Position numbers and translations under genes: made by a program. Below, one piece after another: positions 1-7,040 of a DNA stretch of 17,970 nucleotides. The notes beneath the pieces are model-generated. The model made no database searches. It was given only the letters and a program-made list of their open reading frames with translations, and had not been told where the DNA came from. Numbering within the stretch: position 1 is the first letter of the stretch; each line of letters begins with the position of its first letter. The DNA lies in the NCBI GenBank assembly GCA_002440265.1, contig DJSG01000062.1, positions 1 through 17,970 of the forward strand. The letters run 5' to 3'. The DNA is from Bacteroidales bacterium UBA6340 (GTDB lineage: Bacteria; Bacteroidota; Bacteroidia; Bacteroidales; Paludibacteraceae).

Positions 1-109
1 GGTTATAGGCAAGGATTGATAGAATTGATAGGAAATGCGTATCAGTAAATGCAATTAACTATTAATTATTACCTATTACTTATTGAGCAATCGCAGATTG
101 CGAAACAAA
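1..109 (+). other. Spacer upstream of 5S rRNA (probable 23S-5S spacer)
   Basis: AT-rich, no gene. It sits directly before the 5S rRNA, so it is probably the 23S-5S spacer, although no 23S 3' end can be recognised in it. It contains short TTAACTATTAATTATTA-like repetition around 53-82 and a small hairpin (GCAATC, loop GCA, GATTGC) at about 87-101 that could be an rRNA processing signal. Confidence 0.5.
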
Positions 110-219
110 TTGAGGTGGTTATAGTGCTGAGGTCCCACCCCTTCCCATTCCGAACAGGGTCGTTAAGCTCAGCCGCGCCGATGGTACTGCGTTTGTGGGA
201 GAGTAGGTAGCCGCCATTT
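110..219 (+). rRNA. rrf: 5S ribosomal RNA
   Basis: This is the 5S rRNA of the large ribosomal subunit. The conserved internal core CCCATTCCGAACAGGG is followed by GTTAAGCTCAGC, then by CGCCGATGGTACTGCG and GTGGGAGAGTAGG, all in standard 5S order. The two ends (GGTGG near 114 and CCGCC near 211) can pair as helix I. The total length of about 110 nt fits Bacteroidetes 5S. The exact ends are estimated to within a few bases. A strong terminator follows at once, so this is the last gene of its rRNA operon. Confidence 0.95.
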
Positions 220-221
220 TC

Positions 222-266
222 AGGAGTCTTGAGAGAAATCAAATATCTCAAGACTCCTTTGTTTTT
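222..266 (+). terminator. rRNA operon terminator
   Basis: A perfect 13-bp inverted repeat (AGGAGTCTTGAGA at 222-234 and its complement at 246-258) has an 11-nt loop and a T-rich tail (259-266). It lies three bases after the 5S rRNA and separates the rRNA operon from the cas locus. Confidence 0.9.
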
Positions 267-322
267 ATGTATGCATGTGATTTACACTTTTATTTGCTTA
301 TACCGTGTTTTTCTTTTGAAAT

Positions 323-354
323 CTTGCGGATATTGAATTAATTGTATATCTTTG
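323..354 (+). promoter_or_regulatory. Predicted cas operon promoter
   Basis: The -7 box TATCTTTG (347-354) matches the Bacteroidetes TAnnTTTG consensus. A TTG at 324-326 lies exactly 20 bp upstream at the -33 position. Transcription would start near 360, leaving an AT-rich leader of about 40 nt before the preferred cas9 ATG at 403. The TTG codon at 352 falls inside the promoter and cannot be the start. Confidence 0.65.
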
Positions 355-402
355 CAACGCAGAATAAAAATGCAGTATCAACCATCTAATATAACATATA
401 CC

Positions 403-3400
403 ATGGCAACACGCAAAATCCTCGGCTTGGACTTAGGCACCAACAGCATCGGCTGGGCACTCATTGAAACAGAAGATAGTAACCCCAAATCCATTCTGGC
501 GATGGGCAGTCGCATTGTTCCGCTTACTACCGACGATAGTACGCAATTTGCAAAGGGACAGGCAATTACCAAGAATGCAGACCGCACTCAAAAGCGAACC
601 GCCCGCAAAGGGCTCAATCGCTGTCAGATGCGCCGTGCCATGCTGACTGAAGAATTGAGACGCTATGGTATGTTGCCCGAAAGAACAGATGAGAATATCA
701 TTGACCTTTGGCGTTTGCGCAGTGATGCAGCCACAGAAGGCAAACAACTTTCCTTGCCGCAGATAGGTCGTGTCTTGTATCATATCAACCAAAAGCGTGG
801 CTACAAACATTCCAAGGCGGATAATTCTGCCGATACCAAGCAAACGAAATATGTAGAGGCGGTTAATCAACGCTATCGTGATATACAAGCCTGTCATCAG
901 ACCATAGGGCAATACTTTTATGAGCAGTTGTTGTCAAGTGCAGTTCAAACACCTTCGGGACCGTACTATACGTATCGCATAAAAGACCAAGTACTTCCGC
1001 GCGAAGCGTACATCGCAGAGTTTGACCGGATTATGCAAGTGCAACGAGTGTTTTATCCCGATGTGCTGACTGATGAGTTGATAGACACTCTGCGCAATCA
1101 TATCATATTCTACTATTGCTGTCCGGTAAACGCAGCCCGAAGCAGAAGAGTCACCCCCAAATGCCCATAAACAGGCATATTGGTATGTATTTTTGCAAAA
1201 GCGAGCCCCCTATGCAAAAAGTACCAGTTGCGGATTGCTTGTAGGTGGGGCTAAATTTTCCCCTTTAATCACTCATTTTAGAGCCATTTAAGGGCTCCAA
1301 TGTAGGCATATAAGTCAATATAGTACACCATCACCTAAAGTGTCATCGTAACAACACTTTTACCGGACAGCAATAATATTCTACCAACGTCCGCTGAAGT
1401 CTTGCAAGCATCTGGTCAGTCTGTGCGAGTTTGAAAAGCGTCCGTTCAAGCGGGAGGATGGGCAGATTGTCTATAGTGGTCCAAAATGTGCACCGCGCAC
1501 TTCCCCCTTGGCACAACTTTGCACCGTATGGGAGGCGGTCAATAATATCACTCTCACCAATCGCCAAAACGAAACGTTTGAAATCACGCAAGAACAACGT
1601 GTCGCGATGGCGGATTTCCTCAATCAGCACGACAAAATGGGCGTGAAAGACCTGCAAAAAATACTCGGTATCTCGCCCAAGGACGGTTGGTGGGCTGGCA
1701 AAGCCATCGGCAAGGGATTGAAAGGCAACACCACATTCACACAACTGCGCGAGGCGCTGGGCAATCTGCCTGATGCCGAACACTTGTTGGAGATGAAGTT
1801 ACACTTGGTGGATTCCGCCGTGGATACCACCACGGGCGAACTCATCCGACAGGTCTCGCCGCAAGTGGAGGAAGAACCGTTATTCCGCTTGTGGCATCTG
1901 GTCTATTCGTTACAGAATGAGGATGAACTACGCAAGGCTTTGCGTAAGCAGTTTGGCATCGATGATGAAGAGATTCTTGCCAAGTTGTGTAAGATAGACT
2001 TTGTGAAACCCGGCTATGCAAACAAATCCCATAAGTTTATCCGCAAACTGTTGCCCTACCTCATGGAGGGGTATCAATACCATGAGGCGTGTGCGCATAT
2101 CGGTGTCAATCACTCGGATAGCCTTACTGCAGAGCAAAATGCGGCACGCCCGCTATTAGACAAAATACCTCTCTTGGAGAAGAACGAATTGCGCCAACCT
2201 GTCATCGAAAAGATTCTCAATCAGATGATTAACGTGGTCAATGCCCTCAAGGCGGAGTATGGCGACATCGATGATGTGCGCATTGAGTTGGCTCGCGAAC
2301 TGAAATCCTCCAAAGAAGAGCGCGAGGCGGCATTCAAACGCAACAATGAGAATGAGCGGCAAAACAAAATATATGAGGACAGAATACGCGAGTATGGCAT
2401 ACGACCGTCCCGCTCGCGCATTCAGAAATACAAGATGTGGGAGGAAAGCAATCACCTGTGTTTCTATTGTGGTAAGCCTGTGAATGTCACGGATTTCCTC
2501 GCAGGCGCAGAGGTGGAAATCGAGCATATTATCCCGCAAAGCGTGCTGTTTGATGATAGTTACAGCAACAAAGTCTGCGCCTGCCGTACCTGCAATCATA
2601 CCAAAGGAAACCAAACGGCGCGTGAGTTTATGGAGACGCACTCCAAAGCAGAATATGAATCCTATCTCCTGCGTGTGGACGATGCTTTCAACGCACACCG
2701 CATCAGCAAAACAAAACGCGATCATCTCTTGTGGCGCAAGGAGGACATCCCGCAAGATTTCATCGACCGCCAACTCCGTCAAAGCCAATATATCGCAAAG
2801 AAAGCGGCAGAGATTCTTCGCCAAGGCTATCGCAACGTGTACGCTACCAGTGGGAGTGTGACGGATTTCCTGCGGCATCAATGGGGATACGATGAAATCC
2901 TGCATCGTCTTAATTTGCCCCGTTACCAACAGGTTGAAGGGCTTACAGAACTGGTTACCTACGACCACTGCGGGCAAGAACACCAACAGGAGCGCATCAA
3001 AGGTTGGACGAAACGCCTCGACCACCGTCATCATGCCATTGATGCGCTGACTATTGCACTCACGCAGCAAAGTGTCATTCAGCGACTGAATACACTCAAC
3101 ACTTCCCGCGAACAAATGTTTGACGATTTAGGAAAACGGACTGATACGCCCGAATATACAGAGAAACGCTCCTTGTTGGAGAATTGGATAGACGCTCAGC
3201 CGCATTTCTCCGTACAGGAAGTTACGGACAAAGTGGATGGCATCTTGGTCTCATTCCGTGCAGGTAAACGTGCTGCTACGCCCGCTAAACGTGCTGTCTA
3301 TCAGAATGGTAAGCGGCATATCGTGCAAACAGGACTGCAAGTGCCGCGGGGTGCACTCTCCGAAGAAACCGTATATGGCAAATTGGGCAATAAGTATGTG

Positions 3401-4171
3401 GTGAAATATCCGCTTGGTCATCAGAGTATGAAGGTGGATGATATTGTCGATCCCACCATTCGTGAAATCGTCCGCACTCGTCTCAACGCCTTCGGTGGCA
3501 AGGCGAAAGACGCTTTTGCCGAACCGCTCTATTCGGATGCGGCGCACCAAATGCAAATCAAGACGGTACGTTGCTACATGGGACTGCAAGACAAGGCTGT
3601 AGTGCCGGTACGTTTCAATGCGAAAGGTGAACCTGTCGGCTTTGTCAAGATGGGAAACAACCACCATATTGCCATATATCGTGATGCCAATGGGCAATTC
3701 CAAGAGTCGGTGGTCTCGTTTTGGCAGGCGGTGGAGCGCAAGCGTTATGGCATACCCGTGGTGATAGAGCACCCGCACGAAGTCTGGGATAAACTGATAA
3801 ATATCGACAATATCCCGCAAGAGTTTCTTGAAACGTTGCCCCGTGACGATTGGCAGTTTGTCGTGTCGTTGCAGCAAAACGAGATGTTTATCCTCGGTAT
3901 GGATGACGCTGATTTTGAGGCGGCTATGGAGCAAAAAGACTATCGCACACTCAACAAGTACCTGTATCGTGTGCAAAAGATAGCAACGAAAAATTACTAT
4001 TTCCGCTACCACACAGAAACAAGTGTAGATGACAAATACGATGGAGAGAAAAATGAGATGTGGAGTAAAAATATGAAGAAACTTATAAATATCCGTAGTT
4101 TCGATGCCTTCTTCTCCCAGCACCCCCACAAAGTTCGTATTAACCTTTTAGGCGAAGTCTCTGCATTATGA
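403..4171 (+). pseudogene. cas9: Type II-C Cas9 nuclease, interrupted by a small transposable element
   Basis: Cas9 is the RNA-guided DNA endonuclease of type II CRISPR systems. The frame starting at ATG 403 runs into a 262-bp insertion at 1114 and stops at 1170. The same frame resumes at 1385 and runs to the TGA at 4169-4171. Joining codon 1111-1113 to codon 1385 rebuilds a 1,165-aa protein, reading FYQRPLKS across the junction (residue 237), a conserved Cas9 stretch. Restored numbering: RuvC-I D10 (ILGLDLGTNSIGWAL); arginine-rich bridge helix about 57-83; RuvC-II E538 (IELARELK); HNH H618 (EIEHIIPQS) with N632 and N641; CxxC pairs at 596/599 and 637/640 that probably bind zinc; RuvC-III H787 and D790 (HHAIDA). 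No other frameshift or stop was found. It overlaps cas1 by four bases (ATGA), implying coupled translation. As it stands it is probably not functional as one protein. A start at ATG 370 is possible, but 403 puts the RuvC aspartate at position 10. Confidence 0.92.
1114..1375. mobile_element. 262-bp MITE-like element inserted in cas9
   Basis: The element is bounded by perfect 17-bp terminal inverted repeats: TATTGCTGTCCGGTAAA at 1114-1130 and its complement at 1359-1375. It is flanked by a 9-bp direct duplication ATATTCTAC (1105-1113 and 1376-1384), the footprint of transposition. It is too short for a transposase and has no credible ORF, so it is non-autonomous and must have been moved by a related full element elsewhere. 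Internally it has short inverted repeats (ATGCC/GGCAT near 1153; AGCCCC/GGGGCT; GAGCC/GGCTC near 1281). The 9-bp duplication and the GCTGTCCGGTAAA end suggest an IS4-like transposase, but that assignment is from memory and tentative. It adds in-frame stops on both sides (TAA at 1168-1170 and at 1349-1351). Confidence 0.9.
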
Positions 4172-5094
4172 TTAAGCGCATCCTTTGTTTCACCAACCCC
4201 GCCTATTTGAGTCTCCGCCTCAAGCAGATGGTCATCGAAATCCCCGAAGTGGTTTATGGCAAGGGTTTGCTCGACTCGCTCCGCCAGCAGGGCGTGCGCA
4301 CCGTTCCCATCGAGGACATCGGTGTGGTGGTGCTTGACAACAAGCAAATCACTGTCACACAAGCCCTTATGGCGGAACTCCTTGACAACAACGTCGCCAT
4401 CGTCACCTGCGACGACCGCCGTCACCCCGTCGGGCTCTTCCTCCCTTTGGACGGGCACAACCTCCAAAACGAACGTTTCCGCGAGCAACTCAACGCCTCC
4501 GAACCCCTCCGCAAGCAGATGTGGCAACAGACCGTCACCGCCAAAATACTCGGACAAGCCTTCGTCCTCCGCACGCAACATATTGAGAATCAGAACCTCC
4601 TCGCATGGTCGAAGTCCATCCGTTCCGGCGACGCCGACAATCTCGAAGGGCGTGCGGCGGCATACTATTGGCGTAACGTCTTCGGTGACACCTCTTTCGT
4701 CCGCGGGCAGGAGGGCGACCCGCCCAACAACCTCCTCAACTACGGCTACGCCATTGTCCGCGCTATGGTGGCACGCGCCTTGGTCGCCGCAGGACTGCTA
4801 CCCACGCTCGGCATCCACCACCACAACCGCTACAATGCCTACTGTCTCGCCGACGACATCATGGAGCCCTACCGACCCTACGTGGACATGCTCGTGCTGG
4901 AACTCCGCCAACGTTACCCCGACATCTCCCGACTCACCACCGACATCAAACGCGAGCTGCTGGGTATCAGCACGATGGATGTCCTCATCGAAGGCAAACG
5001 CAGCCCGATGATGATAGCCATCCAGACCACGGCAAACAGCGTCCAACGTTGTTTCTCCGGCGAATCCCGCAAAATCATTTACCCCGATTGGTAA
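4168..5094 (+). CDS. cas1: CRISPR-associated endonuclease Cas1 (type II)
   Basis: Cas1 is the metal-dependent integrase that, with Cas2, inserts new spacers into the array. The 308-aa product is full length for the type II family. It has a beta-rich N-terminal domain (about 1-85) and a helical catalytic domain. The expected metal ligands are visible: E160 (NLEGRAAAYYW), a histidine in GIHHHNRYN (H217-H219) and E233 in LADDIMEPYRP. The ATG overlaps the cas9 stop as ATGA, fixing the start and showing operon structure. No damage is visible, so the adaptation gene has outlived the effector. Its codons are strongly C-ending (GAC, AAC, CTC, CCC), more so than cas9, which may mean a different recent history. 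Confidence 0.95.
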   Translation: MIKRILCFTNPAYLSLRLKQMVIEIPEVVYGKGLLDSLRQQGVRTVPIEDIGVVVLDNKQITVTQALMAELLDNNVAIVTCDDRRHPVGLFLPLDGHNLQNERFREQLNASEPLRKQMWQQTVTAKILGQAFVLRTQHIENQNLLAWSKSIRSGDADNLEGRAAAYYWRNVFGDTSFVRGQEGDPPNNLLNYGYAIVRAMVARALVAAGLLPTLGIHHHNRYNAYCLADDIMEPYRPYVDMLVLELRQRYPDISRLTTDIKRELLGISTMDVLIEGKRSPMMIAIQTTANSVQRCFSGESRKIIYPDW

Positions 5095-5325
5095 ATGCAG
5101 AAACCGTTGCACCATCATAACCATATCATTATGCGCCCCATATTATATCGTATCTTCTTCGGGTCAATTACGGCAACGACACGGCAACGACAGCCGAGTA
5201 TCATGAGGGCTTGCCGCGACAATAACAAATGAATTTTATGGATAATGTGTGATAATACGGCGAAGCCGTCCGTTCTACAAACAGACAAAACAACTTATAT
5301 ATCAACGTCTTAAATCAATAATCCT
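5095..5325 (+). other. cas1 to ORF106 intergenic region with a possible 45-codon ORF
   Basis: This 231-bp gap has no recognised gene. An ATG at 5095, immediately after the cas1 stop, opens a 45-codon frame (stop at 5230-5232) whose product is basic and resembles nothing I know. It carries a tandem duplication of the 11-mer ACGGCAACGAC (5170-5191), which could equally mark a non-coding repeat. A small hairpin (ACGGC, GAA, GCCGT) lies at 5257-5269 without a T-tract. No TAnnTTTG box precedes the next gene, so it is probably read from the cas promoter. Confidence 0.3.
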
Positions 5326-5646
5326 ATGGCAAAAGCAGATTTGGAAGTCCCCTTTGCGGGCATTCACGGCAGAATCGGGCACGACAGTGAAATCTACTAC
5401 ACCCAACGTTACGGCAAGACGGTCGTTTCCAACTACCCCAAGCGTCGCAACCCCAATACCATTTCCGACCACCAAAAGGCACTGAATACCAATTTCCAAG
5501 CGGCAGTCAAGCGTGCTGCTGCCGAACTCTCCGACCCTGTACGCCGTGCCTATTGGCAGAATTTGTTCGACCACCAGCCTGCCCTGCCCAAATACAAAGT
5601 CCTCCGCAACTTCATCATCGCCCAACTCACCAAGAACCCCGAATGA
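5326..5646 (+). CDS. Hypothetical 106-aa protein between cas1 and cas2
   Basis: I do not recognise this as a Cas protein. It is a complete small basic soluble protein with no signal peptide or membrane segment. Visible features are an N-terminal block GIHGRIGHDSEIYYTQRYGK followed by TVVSNYPKRRNPNT, a predicted helical middle (about 48-80, with AAVKRAAAELSDP) and a C-terminal LPKYKVLRNFIIAQL. The G-x-I-G, YY, GKTVV pattern reminds me of small uncharacterised Bacteroidetes proteins, but this is an unverified recollection. It lies between cas1 and cas2 on the same strand, where type II-C loci normally have no gene. Codon use (CCC, ACC, AAC) resembles cas1 rather than cas2. It may be an accessory adaptation factor or simply a passenger gene. 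Confidence 0.75.
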   Translation: MAKADLEVPFAGIHGRIGHDSEIYYTQRYGKTVVSNYPKRRNPNTISDHQKALNTNFQAAVKRAAAELSDPVRRAYWQNLFDHQPALPKYKVLRNFIIAQLTKNPE

Positions 5647-5722
5647 TATTCCTTCTGGTTCTTCTAAAGAGAACTCGTAGGAGCGATAATGCAAATAGTA
5701 AAATGGCTATAAATCTTCAAAT

Positions 5723-5755
5723 AAATCGTACATCGTAAATTTGCAAATCGTACAT
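5723..5755 (+). promoter_or_regulatory. Possible cas2 promoter with an 11-bp direct repeat
   Basis: TAAATTTG at 5736-5743 matches the -7 consensus TAnnTTTG, but no TTG is seen at the -33 position. It is flanked by two copies of AAATCGTACAT (5723-5733 and 5745-5755). If used, the cas2 transcript would have a leader of only about 10 nt. Similar AT-rich repetition can occur by chance in this intergenic DNA. Confidence 0.3.
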
Positions 5756-5760
5756 ATTTG

Positions 5761-6093
5761 ATGAGTCGTTTTAGTGAATATAGAATTATGTGGGTATTGG
5801 TGTTTTTCGATTTGCCGACCGATACGAAGAAGGAGCGTAAGGCGGCAGCCAAGTTCCGCAAGCAGTTGTTGGAGGATGGTTTCACGATGTTTCAGTTCTC
5901 TATTTACCTGCGCCATTGCCCGAGTGCGGAGAATGCCGACGTACACATACGGCGTGTGAAGAGCACCTTGCCCGTATATGGAAAGGTTGGCATCATGCGC
6001 ATTACGGACAAGCAGTTCGCCGACATGCTCTTGTTCGACTGCCAACATGCCGCCCCTTTGAACCAACCTGTCCAACAACTGGAACTGTTTTGA
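5761..6093 (+). CDS. cas2: CRISPR-associated endoribonuclease/adaptation protein Cas2
   Basis: Cas2 forms the central dimer of the Cas1-Cas2 spacer integration complex. The 110-aa product shows the ferredoxin-like Cas2 start YRIMWVLVFFDLPTDTKKER with the conserved aspartate in FFDLP, followed by AAAKFRKQLLEDGFTMFQFSIYLRHC and a second beta-alpha-beta unit (GKVGIMRITDKQF). The ATG at 5761 is preferred over the TTG at 5758. It is intact. It is separated from the preceding gene by 114 bp, so it may have its own promoter. The next transcription stop is the terminator at 6410-6439. Confidence 0.95.
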   Translation: MSRFSEYRIMWVLVFFDLPTDTKKERKAAAKFRKQLLEDGFTMFQFSIYLRHCPSAENADVHIRRVKSTLPVYGKVGIMRITDKQFADMLLFDCQHAAPLNQPVQQLELF

Positions 6094-6150
6094 CGCCCCC
6101 TTCACTGGTGTCATGTGGATACAAGCATTTGTGGGGACGTGAAGCGTATG

Positions 6151-6278
6151 GCAGGTGCGCTTGTGCGCACTGAGTGCCTGCGGGGTCCCCATTAAGCCCG
6201 TGGGCTTAATGGGGTGCTTTCATAGCGACACGAAGCCCTGTGGGCTGAGTAGAACTCCTTATTGTCTCGCGTCGTCAT
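6151..6278. repeat. Structured dispersed repeat, copy A
   Basis: The segment from GCGCACTGAGTGCCTGCGG (6165) to CTCGCGTCGTCAT (6278) closely resembles 11443-11550. Its folds are: GCAGG/CCTGC enclosing TGCGC/GCGCA (6151-6181); a 13-bp stem CCCCATTAAGCCC/GGGCTTAATGGGG (6187-6214); and AGCCC-TGT-GGGCT (6234-6246). No credible coding frame crosses both copies. It fills most of the 317-bp gap between cas2 and the terminator. A further 7-bp hairpin (GCGGATG/CGTCCGC) lies near 6299-6316. Function unknown. Confidence 0.75.
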
Positions 6279-6409
6279 GTAAGTACATCGCCGGAGATGC
6301 GGATGCCCTCGTCCGCGGGTATACACTCACCAGACTAATAGAAGAAAAATACGGAATAACATAGATATAAATACTGAATCTACATCATAAAAACTGGGCA
6401 TTGATACAG

Positions 6410-6439
6410 AAAAAAGCAGGTCTTCCGACCTACTTTTTT
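6410..6439. terminator. Bidirectional terminator between cas2 and the CRISPR array
   Basis: Inverted arms AAAAAAG-C-AGGTC (6410-6422) and GACCT-A-CTTTTTT (6427-6439) have a 4-nt loop and one internal mismatch. Read on either strand the hairpin ends in six Ts. It can therefore end the cas operon transcript on the + strand and the pre-crRNA transcript, which arrives from the right on the - strand. Confidence 0.8.
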
Positions 6440-6492
6440 CTTTCCTATACTTGTGTGTAAATTATTGATAATCATTTCTTTCCTAATACTAT

Positions 6493-6617
6493 GTTGTATA
6501 GGAATGTATCAATTGCAAAATTTGAAGGATATACACAACTCTATCTGCATATTGGGTGTATCGCTTGTAAGTTGTATAGGAATGTATCAATTGCAAAATT
6601 TGAAGGATATACACAAC
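6493..6617 (-). CRISPR. Minimal type II-C CRISPR array: two repeats, one spacer
   Basis: Two identical 47-bp repeats (6493-6539 and 6571-6617) flank one 31-bp spacer (6540-6570). A 47-bp repeat is typical of Bacteroidetes type II-C systems. Direction is set by the tracrRNA anti-repeat: the crRNA is read on the - strand, where the repeat starts GTTGTGTATATCC and ends TTCCTATACAAC. The leader and promoter therefore lie on the right (6618-6711) and the terminator on the left (6410-6439). No third repeat is seen on either side. An apparent ORF across these repeats is spurious. Confidence 0.9.
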
Positions 6618-6680
6618 AAATCAGATACAAAATATCCAAGATTCAGTATTTCAAAGAACACAATGTCAAAAACGACACCG

Positions 6681-6711
6681 CAAAGTTACTCTATTTCACG
6701 GACTTGCGCAA
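6681..6711 (-). promoter_or_regulatory. Predicted pre-crRNA (array) promoter
   Basis: Read on the - strand, TTG (6711-6709), a 20-bp gap and TAACTTTG (6688-6681) fit the Bacteroidetes promoter consensus. Transcription would start near 6675 and reach the first repeat (6617) after about 58 nt of leader. Confidence 0.65.
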
Positions 6712-6714
6712 GTC
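6701..6714. promoter_or_regulatory. Perfect 14-bp palindrome over the array -33 box
   Basis: GACTTGCGCAAGTC is a perfect palindrome covering the predicted -33 TTG of the array promoter. It could be an operator. It is also followed by six Ts on the + strand, so a weak + strand terminator is the alternative reading. Confidence 0.4.
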
Positions 6715-6749
6715 TTTTTTCTAAATCATTAAGAAAAATGCAGATTATA

Positions 6750-6781
6750 TTTGCAGATGCCGATTATTTATTGTACCTTTG
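6750..6781 (+). promoter_or_regulatory. Predicted tracrRNA promoter
   Basis: TTTG (6750-6753), a 20-bp gap and TACCTTTG (6774-6781) give a full match to the Bacteroidetes promoter consensus. The expected start, about 6787, falls just before the anti-repeat. It diverges from the array promoter. Confidence 0.75.
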
Positions 6782-6786
6782 CACCG

Positions 6787-6866
6787 TAAATATCTGAAGG
6801 ATATACACAATAAGGATTATTCCGTTGTGTAAACATTCAGGGTGGGACATTGTCTCGCCCTTTTTT
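6787..6866 (+). ncRNA. tracrRNA of the type II-C system
   Basis: The tracrRNA pairs with crRNA repeats to load Cas9. TGAAGGATATACACAA (6795-6810) is identical to 16 bases of the + strand repeat, so it is exactly complementary to the 5' part of the crRNA repeat. It is followed by ACAATAAGG, the same junction seen in the Neisseria II-C tracrRNA, then a nexus-like segment (AAGGATTATTCCGTTGTG) and a terminator hairpin. The predicted length is about 80 nt. It is the only other repeat-like sequence in the window and has its own promoter and terminator, so it looks intact although cas9 is broken. The ends are inferred. Confidence 0.85.
6840..6866 (+). terminator. tracrRNA terminator hairpin
   Basis: The 9-bp stem GGGTGGGAC (6840-6848) / GTCTCGCCC (6852-6860), with two G-U pairs and an ATT loop, is followed by six Ts. 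In II-C tracrRNAs the 3' hairpin also contacts Cas9. Confidence 0.85.
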
Positions 6867-6944
6867 GTGCGTGAAAGTAACGGATATAGCGTAAGGTGCT
6901 ACATGATGGCGGAGCGTGCTGCGCAGGCGCAAAATAACATTTTG

Positions 6945-6976
6945 TTTGCGGATGTGCGAAAAAAGTTGTACATTTG
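6945..6976 (+). promoter_or_regulatory. Predicted secA-lgt promoter
   Basis: TTTG (6945-6948), a 20-bp gap and TACATTTG (6969-6976) fit the Bacteroidetes consensus. A start near 6982 leaves a leader of about 58 nt before the secA ATG. No Shine-Dalgarno sequence is evident before that ATG. Confidence 0.7.
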
Positions 6977-7040
6977 CGGGCTGATTGGGTGGGAATAAAG
7001 GCTTGTGGATAATGGTCGCGAAACTAATTAAACTAACGAT

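Noticed and set aside
352..402. Upstream start of cas9 at TTG 352
   Set aside because: It lies inside the predicted -7 box; ATG 403 places the RuvC aspartate at residue 10.
2156..4129. Long - strand ORFs opposite cas9
   Set aside because: Shadow frames; the + strand holds continuous Cas9 domains.
1508..4171. Treating the right part of cas9 as a separate gene starting at TTG 1508
   Set aside because: Cas9 homology continues upstream to 1385 in the same frame and joins the left part exactly once the element is removed.
6440..6492. A third, degenerate CRISPR repeat left of the array
   Set aside because: Only TTCCTATAC near 6443-6451 resembles the repeat; length and spacing do not fit.
6453..6797. 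ORF (114 codons) with an internal duplicated peptide, and the overlapping 77-codon ORF at 6491-6724
   Set aside because: The duplicated peptide is the translation of the two CRISPR repeats; the frame runs through array, leader and tracrRNA promoter.
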